Both the position numbers and the translations under genes were made by a program. From the NCBI RefSeq assembly GCF_030936135.1, contig NC_082610.1, positions 20,222,428-20,286,427 on the forward strand: DNA of 64,000 nt. Reading direction: 5' to 3'. Under the pieces are notes generated by a model. That model was not told the DNA's origin. It saw only the letters and a program-made list of their open reading frames with translations, and searched no databases. Below, one piece after another: positions 41,875-56,840 of this stretch; positions within the stretch are counted from its first letter, which is position 1, and each line of letters begins with the position of its first letter. The stretch comes from Gavia stellata. Taxonomy: Eukaryota > Chordata > Aves > Gaviiformes > Gaviidae.

Positions 41875-42196
41875 GGCCAGCCGCTCCTCAGCCACGGCGG
41901 CGGGGGGCTCTGCCCGCCGCGGGCACCACCACACCGGCGCCCCTACCCGTGAGGGAGCGGACCGGCGGGCGGGCTGCCGCGGGGTACCCCGACTCCGTCC
42001 CGCAGCCCTGCCCGCCGGGGTCCCCATGGCGGCCGCCACCCCCTCCCGCTCGCCCGCAGGACACGGCTGGCGTTTGCCGGGCTGCAGCCACCAGTTGCGC
42101 TTCCCGCCCCGGACGGCTCCGGTACCTCAGCCAGGATGGGATGAGAAGTCTCGTCGCTGCAAAAGCCCTCTCGCAATGCAACAAGTGCCCACCCAC

Positions 42197-42360
42197 CTGG
42201 GAGCGAGGAGGAGAAGGAGGAGCAGGGGCGGGCGCCGCGCTCGCTCGCTCGGTCGCTCGCCGTGCCGGTGCCGCCGCTCCCGGCGCCCCAGCTGCCACTC
42301 AGCGCGCCGCACGCGAAACGCGAAAACAAGCCCGCCCCGCACGCGCACTCTCTTGAGCCG
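42197..42360 (-). other. Candidate non-coding exon 1 of the minus-strand gene (TSPAN4 by synteny)
   Basis: Read on the minus strand, the sequence CTCCCAG followed by GTGGGTGGG at 42196/42197 is a near-perfect donor (CAG|GTGGGT). The preceding purine/C-rich, GC-dense DNA looks like a 5' UTR. A second possible donor (GAG|GTACCG) lies near 42122, and a third (CGG|GTAGGG) near 41943. The upstream limit is a guess, because no initiator can be fixed. Assignment to TSPAN4, a tetraspanin transcribed divergently from POLR2L in mammals, rests only on synteny. Its coding exons would lie beyond position 1. Confidence 0.33.
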
Positions 42361-42894
42361 CCCGGGACGCCGTACAGCTCGGCCGCTACCATCCCGCCGC
42401 CCCGCGCGGAAACAGGGGTGCGCGGGACCGCCTCCCGCCCGCCCGCCGCCTCGGCCCCCCCGCCGGCGGCGCGCCTTCCCCCTCCTCGTCGCGGTGGTAG
42501 CGCCCTAGCAGCCGCTGGGGCAGCGCGGAGGAGCCGTTGCGGTAGGAGTCGCCTGACGGGGCCGCGGGCCCCTGAGGGCCTCGGCGGGGCCGGGGGAGTC
42601 CTCGCCGCCTTCGGGTGGGGTTCGCGGGCGAACCGGGACCGGCCTCCTCCGGGGAGGCCCGGCCCGGCGAGCGAGGCCGCAGCCTCGGGCTCCCCCGGCC
42701 CTACAGCCGCCTCTAGGCCCGTTTCTGCGGGCCGTGGGGCGGGGGTGGCCCGCTCCCGGGCGCTGGCCGGGTTTCCCGGCCGGAGGGCGTTGGGTCCCTG
42801 GCCCCCGGCGGAGCGCCGCTACCCGCCGCCCTGCGCGGAGCCGCCCGGCCGCTGCGGTGAAGGGCGACCGGAGGCGCTGAAATTCAGGGCCTCC

Positions 42895-46856
<3,962 letters not shown>

Positions 46857-47215
46857 GATGAAAAAAGTACCGTGCTGCAAGCCATGTGGAACATATCTCT
46901 AATTCTAAACTTGAAACTGGACTTCAGGCAGGAAAGGATGAAAGCCACCTGTGGTGCAGCCATTGAGAGAATTTTACCTTCTGGACAGAACACTGCCCCG
47001 AGCCACTAACCTTTTTCCAGGAAACAAAGGAAAGATGAAATCTGCTTCACCAAGATTTGGAGATTAAATTAAAAGTTTGGATGCTTCTTCTTAAATCTGT
47101 CTTTGGTGGTGTTTTGTGAACTTTTAGATGCTTTTGCCAGCAAAAATAAATGTTCACGTAGAAAAGTTACTATATTTCTTAAAAATGTTGAAATAAAGGA
47201 GGTCTTTCCCTGTAG
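46857..47215 (+). terminator. POLR2L: POLR2L 3' UTR with polyadenylation signals
   Basis: Two canonical AATAAA hexamers lie at 47145-47150 and 47192-47197. The second is followed within about 25 bases by T-rich and TG-containing sequence suitable as a downstream element. Cleavage is therefore likely near 47165 and/or 47210-47220. The UTR would be about 300 to 360 bases. Alternative use of the two signals is possible. Confidence 0.75.
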
Positions 47216-49603
47216 CCTTCCTACAGTTACTGGATAGAGTGAATATGCTCAGATCTTGCCGTTTGCTTGTGCTGGTTACTTTGAGGTGAGGAGTACTACT
47301 AAGTAATCAGTTCGGTGTTTTGCGCTAGGCAGGCAAGGGGCTTAGAAACATGGGACTGAAGCTGAGGGTTCCAGCAATAGGTGCATGCGGTAAGAATGAG
47401 GCATTACTCCTGAAAGCTTCGGGGGCTAGTAGAGTGCATCGCAGTTAAAGTCAACTGGTGGTCTCTACCCCAATTCTTACAAAACACTGGGGCTGTTGTA
47501 TGATAAAAAATAGTGAATCAGATGGTGCAGTGCCCTTCATGTAGGTAAAACATGTATGAACGTTCCAGCGGAAAGCACGGGATGCAAAAATTTACACGTG
47601 CTGGTGTGAACAGGATCAAAGTCTTGATCTTGCCAAGCACCTGCACTGCTCTGTAGCTGGTACACATGCAAGCTTTCCGCTTGTTAGTCATTTCATGGCT
47701 TCGTGTTGTGCTACGCATGCGGTGTGGTACCACCTGGCCAAACGGAGAGTGCTCTGTGCTCTCCCAGTGGAACGACAGCGAGAGGTCAGCTCTACGTGCA
47801 GGGCTCGTGAAGGTTACCTGCACCGAGACGGGCGCTGACCCTGCCAAAAGGTCTCGCCTTTCTGTCGCGCTATGGGCTTGAAAGCTGGACCGCGTTTCAC
47901 GCTCTTCTGGGACATCCAGAAAATGCATCATTCCGGGCGCTTGTGTGCGCAGGCAGACGCACCCGCCTTACCTGAAAATGGAGGCGGCAGATTCTTGCAT
48001 CTCTGCGTGCTCAGGGTTCTGTTCAAATGCGGCGTTAGCATGTATGCAAATGCAGGACAAATCACCATCACAGCAGCCTCGTAGAAAACGGGCTGGAACA
48101 GATGATAATCCCTTTGCTTGCGGTCTTACTCCTTGGTACAGTTAAACTTTCAGAACTTGGCTATCAGCTGCTGGGTAAGAATTATCTCTGTGGATTCTTT
48201 TCCATAGCTGAAGAACTGCAAAGAAGTTGGTTTGAACAAAACCTGGGTTTCCAGAGATGGTAATTATTTAATGTGCTTACTGAGTCAAACTTGTACGCAC
48301 AAACCTTAAAACTAGATTGCCTCACAAAGTAAGTTGCAGGACAGCTTGCCTTTGGCTATCACCCCACCAATCTTTACACTTGAACTTGCTTTTCAATTTA
48401 GTACAAGGCAATTCAGCAGTTCTCCACTGAAGACATTTTAAAACCATGTGCTCTATCCTAATGCAAAGAGAATTAAGCAATTAATTCCAGCATTTGTTTC
48501 ATAGCTGGTTGGGGAGCTTATGTTCTGCACACTGGCTGTATCAGCTAGCTAAATGCACTAGAAAAAAAAACCAAAACCCTTCACTTCTCTTTCAGGCTAT
48601 TTTTTCAAAGGGACACTATGAAATATAGGATGACCTTTCCAAACTGAATTCCTGTAGGACACTTTTCCGTGCTACGGTGGAGTGTTACATGGAGATACGT
48701 GCCAGCTTGGTCACAGAAAGATGAAAATGCCGGGCCCAGCGCTCGGCCCGAGAGCTGTCCTGGGAAAGCACAGCAGCCCAGGCTGGTACGTCTGGCAGAG
48801 GCAGCCGCGCGTTACGCCGTGCGGAAGGCTGTCCTGCATCGCTGCCAGAGAACTGGATTAGACGAGCCGCCAGGACTTTGTTTCTACCTGCAAACACAAT
48901 TTTCTAATCTAGTTTTCTGCTTCAGAATAACATGTTTCTTTTTAAAACTGATGCCAAGTTGTCTGATGCGAAAAGCTACGGCTCTTAAATACTTACAACG
49001 AAGATGCAATTCGCAAAAACACAGCGGGCCTCATTCAAAAATGCCAAGGAAAAAGTAAAAACCACCTTGGTTGCTCCCATTCCTGTTTCTCAGACAGAAA
49101 ACTGTGCAGCGAAAGCCAGAGACAGTCTGGTATCGCTCCGTCAGACAGATGTTACACAAGGAGCTGCAAAAACACCCGAGTAGCAAGACTAAGTCATGGC
49201 AGGCATTAATATCAGCTCATGCAGCACATGACAACCTGTCTGCATCGTGATTTTTCCTCGGGAGTTTGCAAACGCAGCACTGACCAAAAAAACCCCACCA
49301 TTTCTGTAACGTGGCGAAGCAAATAGTTTATCGTGTTCATACAAAAGGTTGCCTTAAGAGTTTTGTTCTTGGGAGGGTTAGGAGCAGAAGCAGAGCTTAA
49401 AACCTGTTCCATAAAGAGTTGGTGAATTTTTCAATGGATTCTCTAAATCCCAGGTTTTACCCCTGCTCTTTGGTAACTAGGAAAGTAATTCCCTTTTCGC
49501 TGTCATTTCTCCTGCGCTTGCTTCTGCAGCTGTTAGTAACGTAAGTGTATAGGATCTGCTTTCTAACGTGACAGGTCTCTTTGAGAAGAGCCATTAAATA
49601 TGC
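47216..49603. other. Intergenic DNA downstream of POLR2L, no gene recognised
   Basis: A locally CpG-enriched patch around 47.74-48.15 kb carries overlapping open frames on both strands (47518-47931 minus, 47666-47881 plus). None resembles a known protein. CD151, which converges on POLR2L in mammals, was not found here: no tetraspanin CCG motif or membrane-segment pattern appears in the translated frames. Confidence 0.5.
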
Positions 49604-50459
49604 TCACAGAATCACTAAGGTTGGAAAAGACCTGTAAGATCACCAAGTCCAACCATCAACCCAACCCCACCATGCCCACTCAACCATGTCCCACAGTGCC
49701 ACGTCCACACGTTCCTTGAACACCTCCAGGGATGGTGACTCCACCACCTCCCTGGGCAGCCTCTTCCAGTGCTTCACCACTCTCTCAGGAAAGAAATTTT
49801 TCCTAATATCCAGCCTGAACCTCCCCTGGTGCAACTTGAGGCCATTTCCTCTCATCTTGTCACTTGGGAGAAGAGACCAACACCCACCTCACCACAACCC
49901 CCTTTCAGGTCGTTGGAGAGAGCGATGAGGTCTCCCCTCAGCCTCCTCTTCTCCAGACTGAACAACCCCAGCTCCCTCAGCCGCTCCTCATCACACTTGT
50001 GCTCCAGACCCCTCACCAGCTTCGTCGCCCTTCTCTGGACACGCTCCAGCACCTCAATGTCCTTCTTGGAGTGAGGGGCCCAACACTGAACACAGTACTC
50101 GAGGTGCGGCCTCACCAGTGCCGAGTACAGGGGCACGATCCCCTCCCTACTCCCGCTGCCCACACCGTTCCTGACACAGGCCAGGATGGCGTTGGCCTTC
50201 TTGGCCACCTGGGCACACTGCTGGCTCATCTTCAGCCGGCTGTCGACCAACACCCCCAGGTCCTTTTCCGCCAGGCAGCTTTCCAGCCACTCGTCCCCGA
50301 GCCTGTAGTGTTGCATGGGGTTGTTGTGACCCAAGTGCAGGACCCGGCACTTGGCCTTGTTGAACCTCACACAGTTGGCCTGGGCCCATCCATCCAGCCT
50401 GTCCAGATCCCTCTGCAGAGTCTTCCTACCCTCCAGCAGATCAACACTCCCACCCAATT
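49604..50459 (-). mobile_element. CR1 LINE fragment, minus strand, about 855 bp
   Basis: Minus-strand, 5'-truncated CR1. Its 3' end sits at the left, where the reverse complement of the terminal motif begins (CACAGAATCACTAAGGTTGG). The translation reads from the region after the reverse-transcriptase domain ([18 protein letters not shown], then [18 protein letters not shown]) to the ORF2 C-terminus ([19 protein letters not shown]). The right boundary falls at about 50459, where similarity to the 59.9-kb copy stops just after the GGGTGGGAGTGTTGAT segment. An open frame of 201 codons survives (49852-50457) but lacks the catalytic core, so the copy is not functional. Confidence 0.96.
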
Positions 50460-50915
50460 CAACAACCGCTTATAACAACCATACTTTTTAAAGCCAATGT
50501 AAGAGACTCATGCGTATACACAGAAAAAAAAAATAAAGCCTCAGTTTTCCCTGAATCTTCATAAAAAGGAGCCCTTAGCAGAATCAACAGATAGGCAGAA
50601 GCGGAGAAAAAAAAAAAAAAAAGAGATATTCTACTGAATTTGCGGCCCTTAATTAGGTGCAGAGATCTGTCCCTTGGAAGATTGCTGAAAGAAGCAAAAA
50701 TCCCACCACTCCTCTGCAGTTGTTTATTCCCTTTAAAGCATTTTGGACATTTTTCAAGTCTGTTTTGAAAGACTGTTGCAGGGATCACGCTAACCTGGCA
50801 CTGGAAAAACAAGCAAGCACGATCAGAAGGGTAAGAGAAGAGCCCCCGTCCCCCCCGGCTGCAGCCCCGCCGGGGCCAGGGCGGCCTCGGGCCGGACTTT
50901 CACCCCTCACTGGCA

Positions 50916-51034
50916 TATAAAAATAATGAAACAGCGCCTGAGAAACCGGTGATGGGAGTCGAGGTCAGGAAAGTACAGAGGAATCTGCCTGTGGAGTCCG
51001 GCGTCCTGCTTCTACCTGGAGCACCGGCACCGAG
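50916..51034 (+). promoter_or_regulatory. Candidate TATA promoter and first exon with canonical donor
   Basis: A TATATAAAAATAA element at 50916-50926 follows a 60- to 70-bp CpG/C-rich patch. About 30 bases further on, transcription would begin near 50945-50950. A frame opening at ATG 50952 (MGVEVRKVQRN...) stays open for 83 bases to a near-consensus donor (CCGAG|GTATGT at 51034/51035). If unspliced it reaches a stop in the intron after about 14 further codons. This is only a candidate for an unrecognised transcript, perhaps a lncRNA; no downstream partner exon was identified. Confidence 0.25.
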
Positions 51035-51542
51035 GTATGTGTATGCTTGGAAAGCGTTACGCTTCTCAAAATGACGGTTTTAAACAAAAAAAAAACCCTT
51101 GATGATGATTCTGAGTCCGTCTGCAGGAAGGAAGGGAAAGGCTTTCGTGCCTGTCCGTAACGAGCTTCAAGCCTTCTATTTCCAAAGGAGATTTGCTCTG
51201 AAAAACCACCTCTTGCGAGGGGCTCACCCCAGGGTGATTTACCGAGAGATGCGTGCTGGGTTTTTGTTCTTCCCACGACCTTTCCCCGAACGCAGCCTGG
51301 AATTGGATACCAAACTCTGACTTCTTGTATATGCTTCTTGTCTATGCGAAGGAAAACGAAAACTCTGAAAACCCTGATTGAAACCAGAGCACAAACCCCG
51401 TCGCTGGACCTTTCCCTAGAGATGCCCAACTAGCCCTGCGGCTACAAATCTACATTTCGGTGGTAATAAACTGCGAGGATCCAGAAGACGAGCTACCTTT
51501 CTCCCTGCAAATAGCAAATCGCTCTACAGGAAAAAACAATTT

Positions 51543-51593
51543 CCCCCACACACCCCCCCCAAAAAAAACCCCAAACTACCCGCCACCAAAACC
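51543..51593. repeat. C/A-only low-complexity tract
   Basis: About 50 bases made almost wholly of C and A, with runs C5, C8 or C9 and A8. The minus strand has G5, G8 and G4 runs plus a GGG, so it could form a G-quadruplex. Confidence 0.7.
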
Positions 51594-51639
51594 ATGTCGC
51601 CTGTTTGCCTCTACAAGCAGTTTAATTCCAGATAGTTTC

Positions 51640-51960
51640 TAACTTCAGTACTGATCCTAGTAAGAAAATAGCACTTCTGCTTAGTCCCCTCTCTGAGCAG
51701 CCCCATGTACATCCATTTGAGCATAATTAGCCAGAGAGATTTTCTCACTCCTGGAACTTCTCGGTTGAGACATCTCCAAAATAATGTTGTTTCCACCCGC
51801 CCAGACGATGAACACGGCTTTGATTTCCCCTTCAGCGCATTTACGCCGCGATTTACACGGTGGCTTTGTTTTCAGACCCAATTTTTATTCAATTCCTCCG
51901 GCCGGCGAGGAAGCATTTTTAATTGTTCAATAGGGACAGTACAATAGAGACGTTTGAAAA
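51640..51960. promoter_or_regulatory. Candidate conserved non-coding element (AT-rich block)
   Basis: An AT-rich block with several transcription-factor-like cores: CATAATTAG (homeodomain type), two ACAATAG/TCAATAG Sox-like motifs near the right end and TTTTTAATTGTT. It has no coding similarity and sits inside more GC-rich DNA. The claim rests on motif content only. Confidence 0.22.
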
Positions 51961-53184
51961 CCAAGGGCAAGAAGCACGTGGCTGAGACTTCGGCTTTGCC
52001 ATGCTGCGCGGTTTGATGCGTCGCCCACTGATGTCCGTGGGAGTCTTTTCATGAACTTCAACGTGACTTAAAAACGGCCTGGCGGCGTGCGGTGCCTTAC
52101 ACCACTCGAGCGTCCAGGACTAGTTCGTTTTGTTGAGTTCTGCTAAGAAAAGCTCTTTGAGGTGCCCAAGCCTTAGATACTCAAAGAGCTTTCAGATCTT
52201 GCTGCAGCCCTCAGCTGTGTGCGCCTCCAGCACGTAAGGCCATAAAAAAGAATAAAAGGTAAGAAGTTATCTTTGGCTTCAGCGACTCCGGCCACCCGGC
52301 TTCGCTTCAGGCTAGCGCCTGGAAACAGCACAGCATCTACATGGGAGCAGGTCTCATTTAAACCCTCATCTCTTTCTCCCTGACTCCCTTACAGAAATAT
52401 ATGGGGGGTGTAGAGCCAAGACACGCAGAGAGCGTTAGGTTTCGCACCTCCAATCTTATTTCTCCTTCTCCGCGAATGCACGTCTTCCAGACTTTGCCGG
52501 TCACCCGTTTTGGTGACCTACACCTTGTCTTGTGCTTGTAGGTCACACGTAGCTGGGTTGAAGACCTGGAGCTCCCAAGCACCACACGAGTTTCCCCCCA
52601 ATTTCTTTCCTGACGCATCCACTCCCATATGAACCCTTGTGTCTTGTAACAGCCAAGCTAGAAAATCCACGCAGGAAAGTCCTTCATTTATCCCTCCCAA
52701 ATACGAAGCAAGCATTTTAATAAAACGGGCTCATTATTCCCTGCTTTCAGGAGCTGAACAAATAGTGAGCAAAGAAGGGCAGGAAACAGCAGACAAAAAG
52801 CTAAAAGCCCGTGTGCTTTGGGGAGCGCAAGAAACCGGCGGTTAACAGCAAACTTCAAAGCAAGCGGCAAAGGCTGTGGTCAAGACTCTCTGGAGGCACT
52901 GATGAGTTTGAATTAACCCACACCCCACCCCACGCGCTGGATTTGGAGCCAGGAGGAATGAATACTGAGTAGCTGGTCTTTGGGAATCAGACCTCCTTCT
53001 TTTAAAAGCAGGTCTACTTGGAGCACTCCAAGAAATGAACTGCCTTTAAAATATCCTATGAAATAAATCAGTGCCAGCAGTAGGACAGCTGTGCTCAGCA
53101 CCCACATTTAGGTGCTGACCTTTCTTGAGCTGCTGCTTTCTGCATTTTCTAGTGGCTCACCACAGTGGTATCTGCAAAATTTCA

Positions 53185-54071
53185 CACAGAATCACAGAAT
53201 CACTAAGGTTGGAAAAGACCTGTAAGATCATCAAGTCCAACCGTCAACCAACCCCACCATGCCCACTAAACCATGTCCCCACGTTCCTTGAACACCTCCA
53301 GGGATGGTGACTCCACCACCTCCCTGGGCAGCCTCTTCCAATGCTTCACCACTCTCTCAGGAAAGAAATTTTTCCTAATATCCAGCCTGAACCTCCCCTG
53401 GTGCAACTTGAGGCCATTTCCTCTTGTCCTATCACTTGTCCCTTGGGAGAAGAGACCAACACCCACCTCACCACAACCCCCTTTCAGGCAGTTGTAGAGA
53501 GCAATGAGGTCTCCCCTCAGCCTCCTCTTCTCCAGATGGAACAACCCCAGCTCCCTCAGCCGCTCCTCATCAGACTTGTGCTCCAGACCCCTCACCAGCT
53601 CCGTCGCCCTTCTCTGGACACGCTCCAGCACCTCAATGTCCTTCTTGGAGTGAGGGGCCCAACACTGAACACAGCATTCGAGGTGCGGCCTCACCAGCGC
53701 CGAGTACAGGGGCACGATCCCCTCCCTACTCCTGCTGCCACACTGTTTCTGATACAGGCCAGGATGCCGTTGGCCTTCTTGGCCACCTGGGCACACCGCT
53801 GGCTCATATTCAGCCGGCTGTCGACCAACACCCCCAGGTCCTTTTCCACCAGGCAGCTTTCCAGCCACTCGTCCCCAAGCCTGTAGCGTTGCATGGGGTT
53901 GTTGTGACCCAAGTGCAGGACCCGGCACTTGGCCTTGTTGAACGTCACACAATTGGCCTCGGCCAATAGATCCAGCCTGTCCAGATCCCTCTGCAGAGCC
54001 TCCCTACCCTCCAGCAGATCAACACTCCCGGCCCAACTTGGTGTCGTCTGCAAACTTACTGAGGGAGCACT
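53185..54071 (-). mobile_element. CR1 LINE fragment, minus strand, about 890 bp
   Basis: A minus-strand CR1 closely similar to the 49.6-kb copy but extending slightly further 5', to the codons of the reverse-transcriptase FADD box. The two aspartate codons read on the minus strand from 54043-54048 are intact. It begins at the left with a doubled CACAGAATCACAGAATCAC, the CR1 terminal repeat. Compared with the 49.6-kb copy it lacks 15 bp after ACCATGTCCC near 53278, an in-frame loss of five codons. A further small change near 53745 shifts frame, so the ORF is split (53266-53952 and 53691-54074). The element is inert. Confidence 0.96.
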
Positions 54072-56464
54072 CAATTACTTTGAATTACTGTAGAGATTAA
54101 CATAAACATCCTTACCAACATCTCTCCAGAGACCCGCTCCAAGCGCATGAAGCTCCGCCAGCGCTGGTGTGCGTGGGTCCATCCCATTCCACCCTCTCTT
54201 TGCTTTCTCCAGACTGGTCACCTCAGCAACGGAGACTCCCTTTGCCCAATGACATAACGTCATTGCTCATGTCTTTCAAAGACAGAAAAATGCTTTGCCT
54301 TAAGGTGTACATTTAGGGACCAGCCTTGACAAGAACAAATAGGCTCGTTACGCAAGCCTTGGGCAAGCACCGGGGCGGTGCCTCAGTTTCCCTGCCTGGA
54401 CCTCTGAGACAGCACTCATCCCACTCTTCAGAAGCCATCAGAGATGGGCAACAAGGAGGAGCCTCATCTCACCCAAGCCCTGGTGTCTTATTGCCTCCCT
54501 CTTATCAAGAACCCCTATCACATACTGCCCTCAAATCCTAATGGAATATCTTTAAATAGATTTTTGAAAGTGTTTTTTGACTGTGAGCGGAGCCCAGCGA
54601 AGGAACTGCTGATGGAAAGCTGCTGCCCTGAGCTTGTGCAGCAATTCAGAGACTGGCAGCATCGCTGTCTCCGGCAATCCAGAAGGTACGAGACCACAAC
54701 CAAAGCCCAATCATCGCCAGTTATTTACTCAAAGCTGCCTTAAAGTGCTTCACCCCCCTCTTTTCTTTTTTTTTTTTTTCACTTTTTAACTAAGTCTTCC
54801 CTATGGTAGCGCGTGTGAAAGCATGTTCCTTCCCAGACACTGCTGGAAGAGGGAAGGGAAAAAAGTCTGCTTAACGGAACAACAGGGTAAATGGTAATCA
54901 GTGCAGCGTCAACTACTCACGGTTGAAGGCTTCAGTGGTGAAATAGGATGTGCTCCTACCAACATTGATCAGCCACCACCCACGACAGGCTCTGCCCCGC
55001 TCTTCGTCAACGCAGTAACGCTTCGCGATACAGCCAAGCCCTCAAGCCACCCGTTTCCAAAGCAAGTGCAAATGCAGAACTTTTATAATTGAGTTTATAA
55101 ATTTATACGCAGCAATGGAATAGCTAAGGCTTGGGCTGGAGGTATAACAAGAGGTTTTGCTGAGCTTCCCCCTGAAAATTTAAACCCAAGAAGGTGAGTG
55201 CTGCTCTCAGCTGTAGGCCCTTCCTCGTAATGAGATGAGCAGCTGAAGCAATTACTGACTTTAGTTTTTTAAAGGAGCAATAGCGGTTTGACTAGGAGGT
55301 CTTCCTCCAGGAACGAGCTAGTAAATGAAAACATTAAGTTAATAAGGGCTTGAGCGCTTCAGATCGTTACAGAGGCGGCCTACAGCTCCACACTTCACCA
55401 GCTTGATTTTTTTTTTGTTTTGTTTATTATTATTGTCAAAAGAGCTTGAAGAAAAAACCCCTTTGGATCCACTCAGCATTAAATGCAGCCTAGACAAACG
55501 GCTGCTTTCCTCCATTAAGCAACATTTTCAAAAGGCAAAAAAATAATAATTAAATTCCACTGATGAATAATTACTCCTAATAAATAAAGAGACACAAATG
55601 CCATCGGCCTCGGCAGCTTTCATGTCGGCTACCTGAGCTGCTACCGAACCAAATGAACATCGTGCGCTGCCATAGCTGGGAGCAGCAACATGGAGAAACT
55701 CCCGTTTCAGCTACAGCGGGAGACGTCTCGAGACACGGCTCTTGATTGTTGAGCAACAGCCGGAGCAGCCGGTGGGTCCTGACAGCCTGGCATCCCCCGC
55801 CCGCCCCGCAGCCCCGTGCTGAGCCCAGTTAAACCCCTTTTATCCTGCCCTTCTCCCAAACCACAGATGGGCAAACCTGCTTTGGGCCAGGTCCGGGACA
55901 TAGATCGGCGTTGGCCGGAGCAAAGTTGGAGCCTTCACCCCGGGTCAAGGTGGTCAGGCAGTGCCTGAGTGAAGGTCCTTCATGGAGGCTGTGGCCATAC
56001 TGCCCCAGACCCACCAAGATGACAGTGTTTACCCTCACTCCCTGCCAGTGCAGCACGTCCAGGAGGCCAACAAACTCCAACTGCTTCCACATCTCAATCC
56101 AGGGCAGATTTTCACAAAAGAAGGCGACTCCTCCGGGGGATGCCCGGTCAGCAGAGCTTTTCCTTCTGTTGGAGGCTTCTTATAAATTATCCTCATCCTA
56201 CTTCCCTCCCAACCCACCTCCCCCAGGCGTGTTCCCAACCCAAAACATCTGAAACTTATTCTAAACTCTGCACGTGATCAGCTAAACATAACCAGAGAGA
56301 GCTTCAGGACTTCGCGTCCCCTTCCAGGGGGCTCCGCCGGCAGAAGCGGGGAAGTCATACTGCATGTGAGGTTACCACAATATCACAAACTTAAGCTGGT
56401 TATTTCTTTCTTCTGTATTTTAAAAGCTACAATAATTCAGGTAGCTCAAGGAAAAACAACCTTT

Positions 56465-56840
56465 GGATTTTGTGTGCTCATAAATCCATCACAACAGCTT
56501 GGGGGAAAACAGTAAATAAGATATTGGAAGAAGAGCACAAGAGGCCAAAAGAAGAGGATCTGCCTCTGGATGTGCTATTTGCAACCGAAGCCAGGTACCG
56601 GGCTGTGATATTAGTATGGGGTATTGATTTGTTCTTAATCCAGAGAAATGCCCCTGTAATGAACTCTGCTGTGCCCTTAATGATTTCATATCGAAGGATG
56701 TTAGGTGCCTCGCTCATAACAGAGTAACAGCAATTCCAAAAATAGTAAGCCTCATAATAAAATGTTATTGAGGAGCCTGAATTTCAATATAAAAGGGACT
56801 CTGCTGTACTCAAGGGCTTACTAGATACAAATGCGTACTT
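56465..56840. promoter_or_regulatory. Candidate conserved non-coding element, with a TATA-like box
   Basis: AT-rich block with few CpGs in a GC-rich neighbourhood. Frames are open on both strands at once (56470-56727 plus, 56478-56717 minus), none resembling a known protein. A good TATAAAAG box lies at 56788-56795. Its function is unknown. It could be an enhancer, a weak promoter or an unrecognised exon. Confidence 0.22.

Larger units (their letters stand above)
50460..53184. other. Inter-repeat DNA with candidate promoter and regulatory blocks, no recognised gene
   Basis: Holds an A16 run (50607-50622), a short CpG-dense patch (50840-50900), a TATA-like element with a nearby splice donor (listed separately), a C/A-only tract (51543-51593) and an AT-rich block at 51640-51960 with regulatory character. 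No protein family was recognised in any frame. Confidence 0.45.

Noticed and set aside
41480..42508. 342-codon + strand open frame across the CpG island
   Set aside because: Extreme Arg/Pro/Ala/Gly content and long open frames in the other frames and on the minus strand show that GC-rich DNA simply lacks stops. No known domain is visible.
55829..56252. Overlapping plus and minus frames near 56 kb that read as protein-like
   Set aside because: Both strands are open together and neither product matches anything known. I could not choose a strand.
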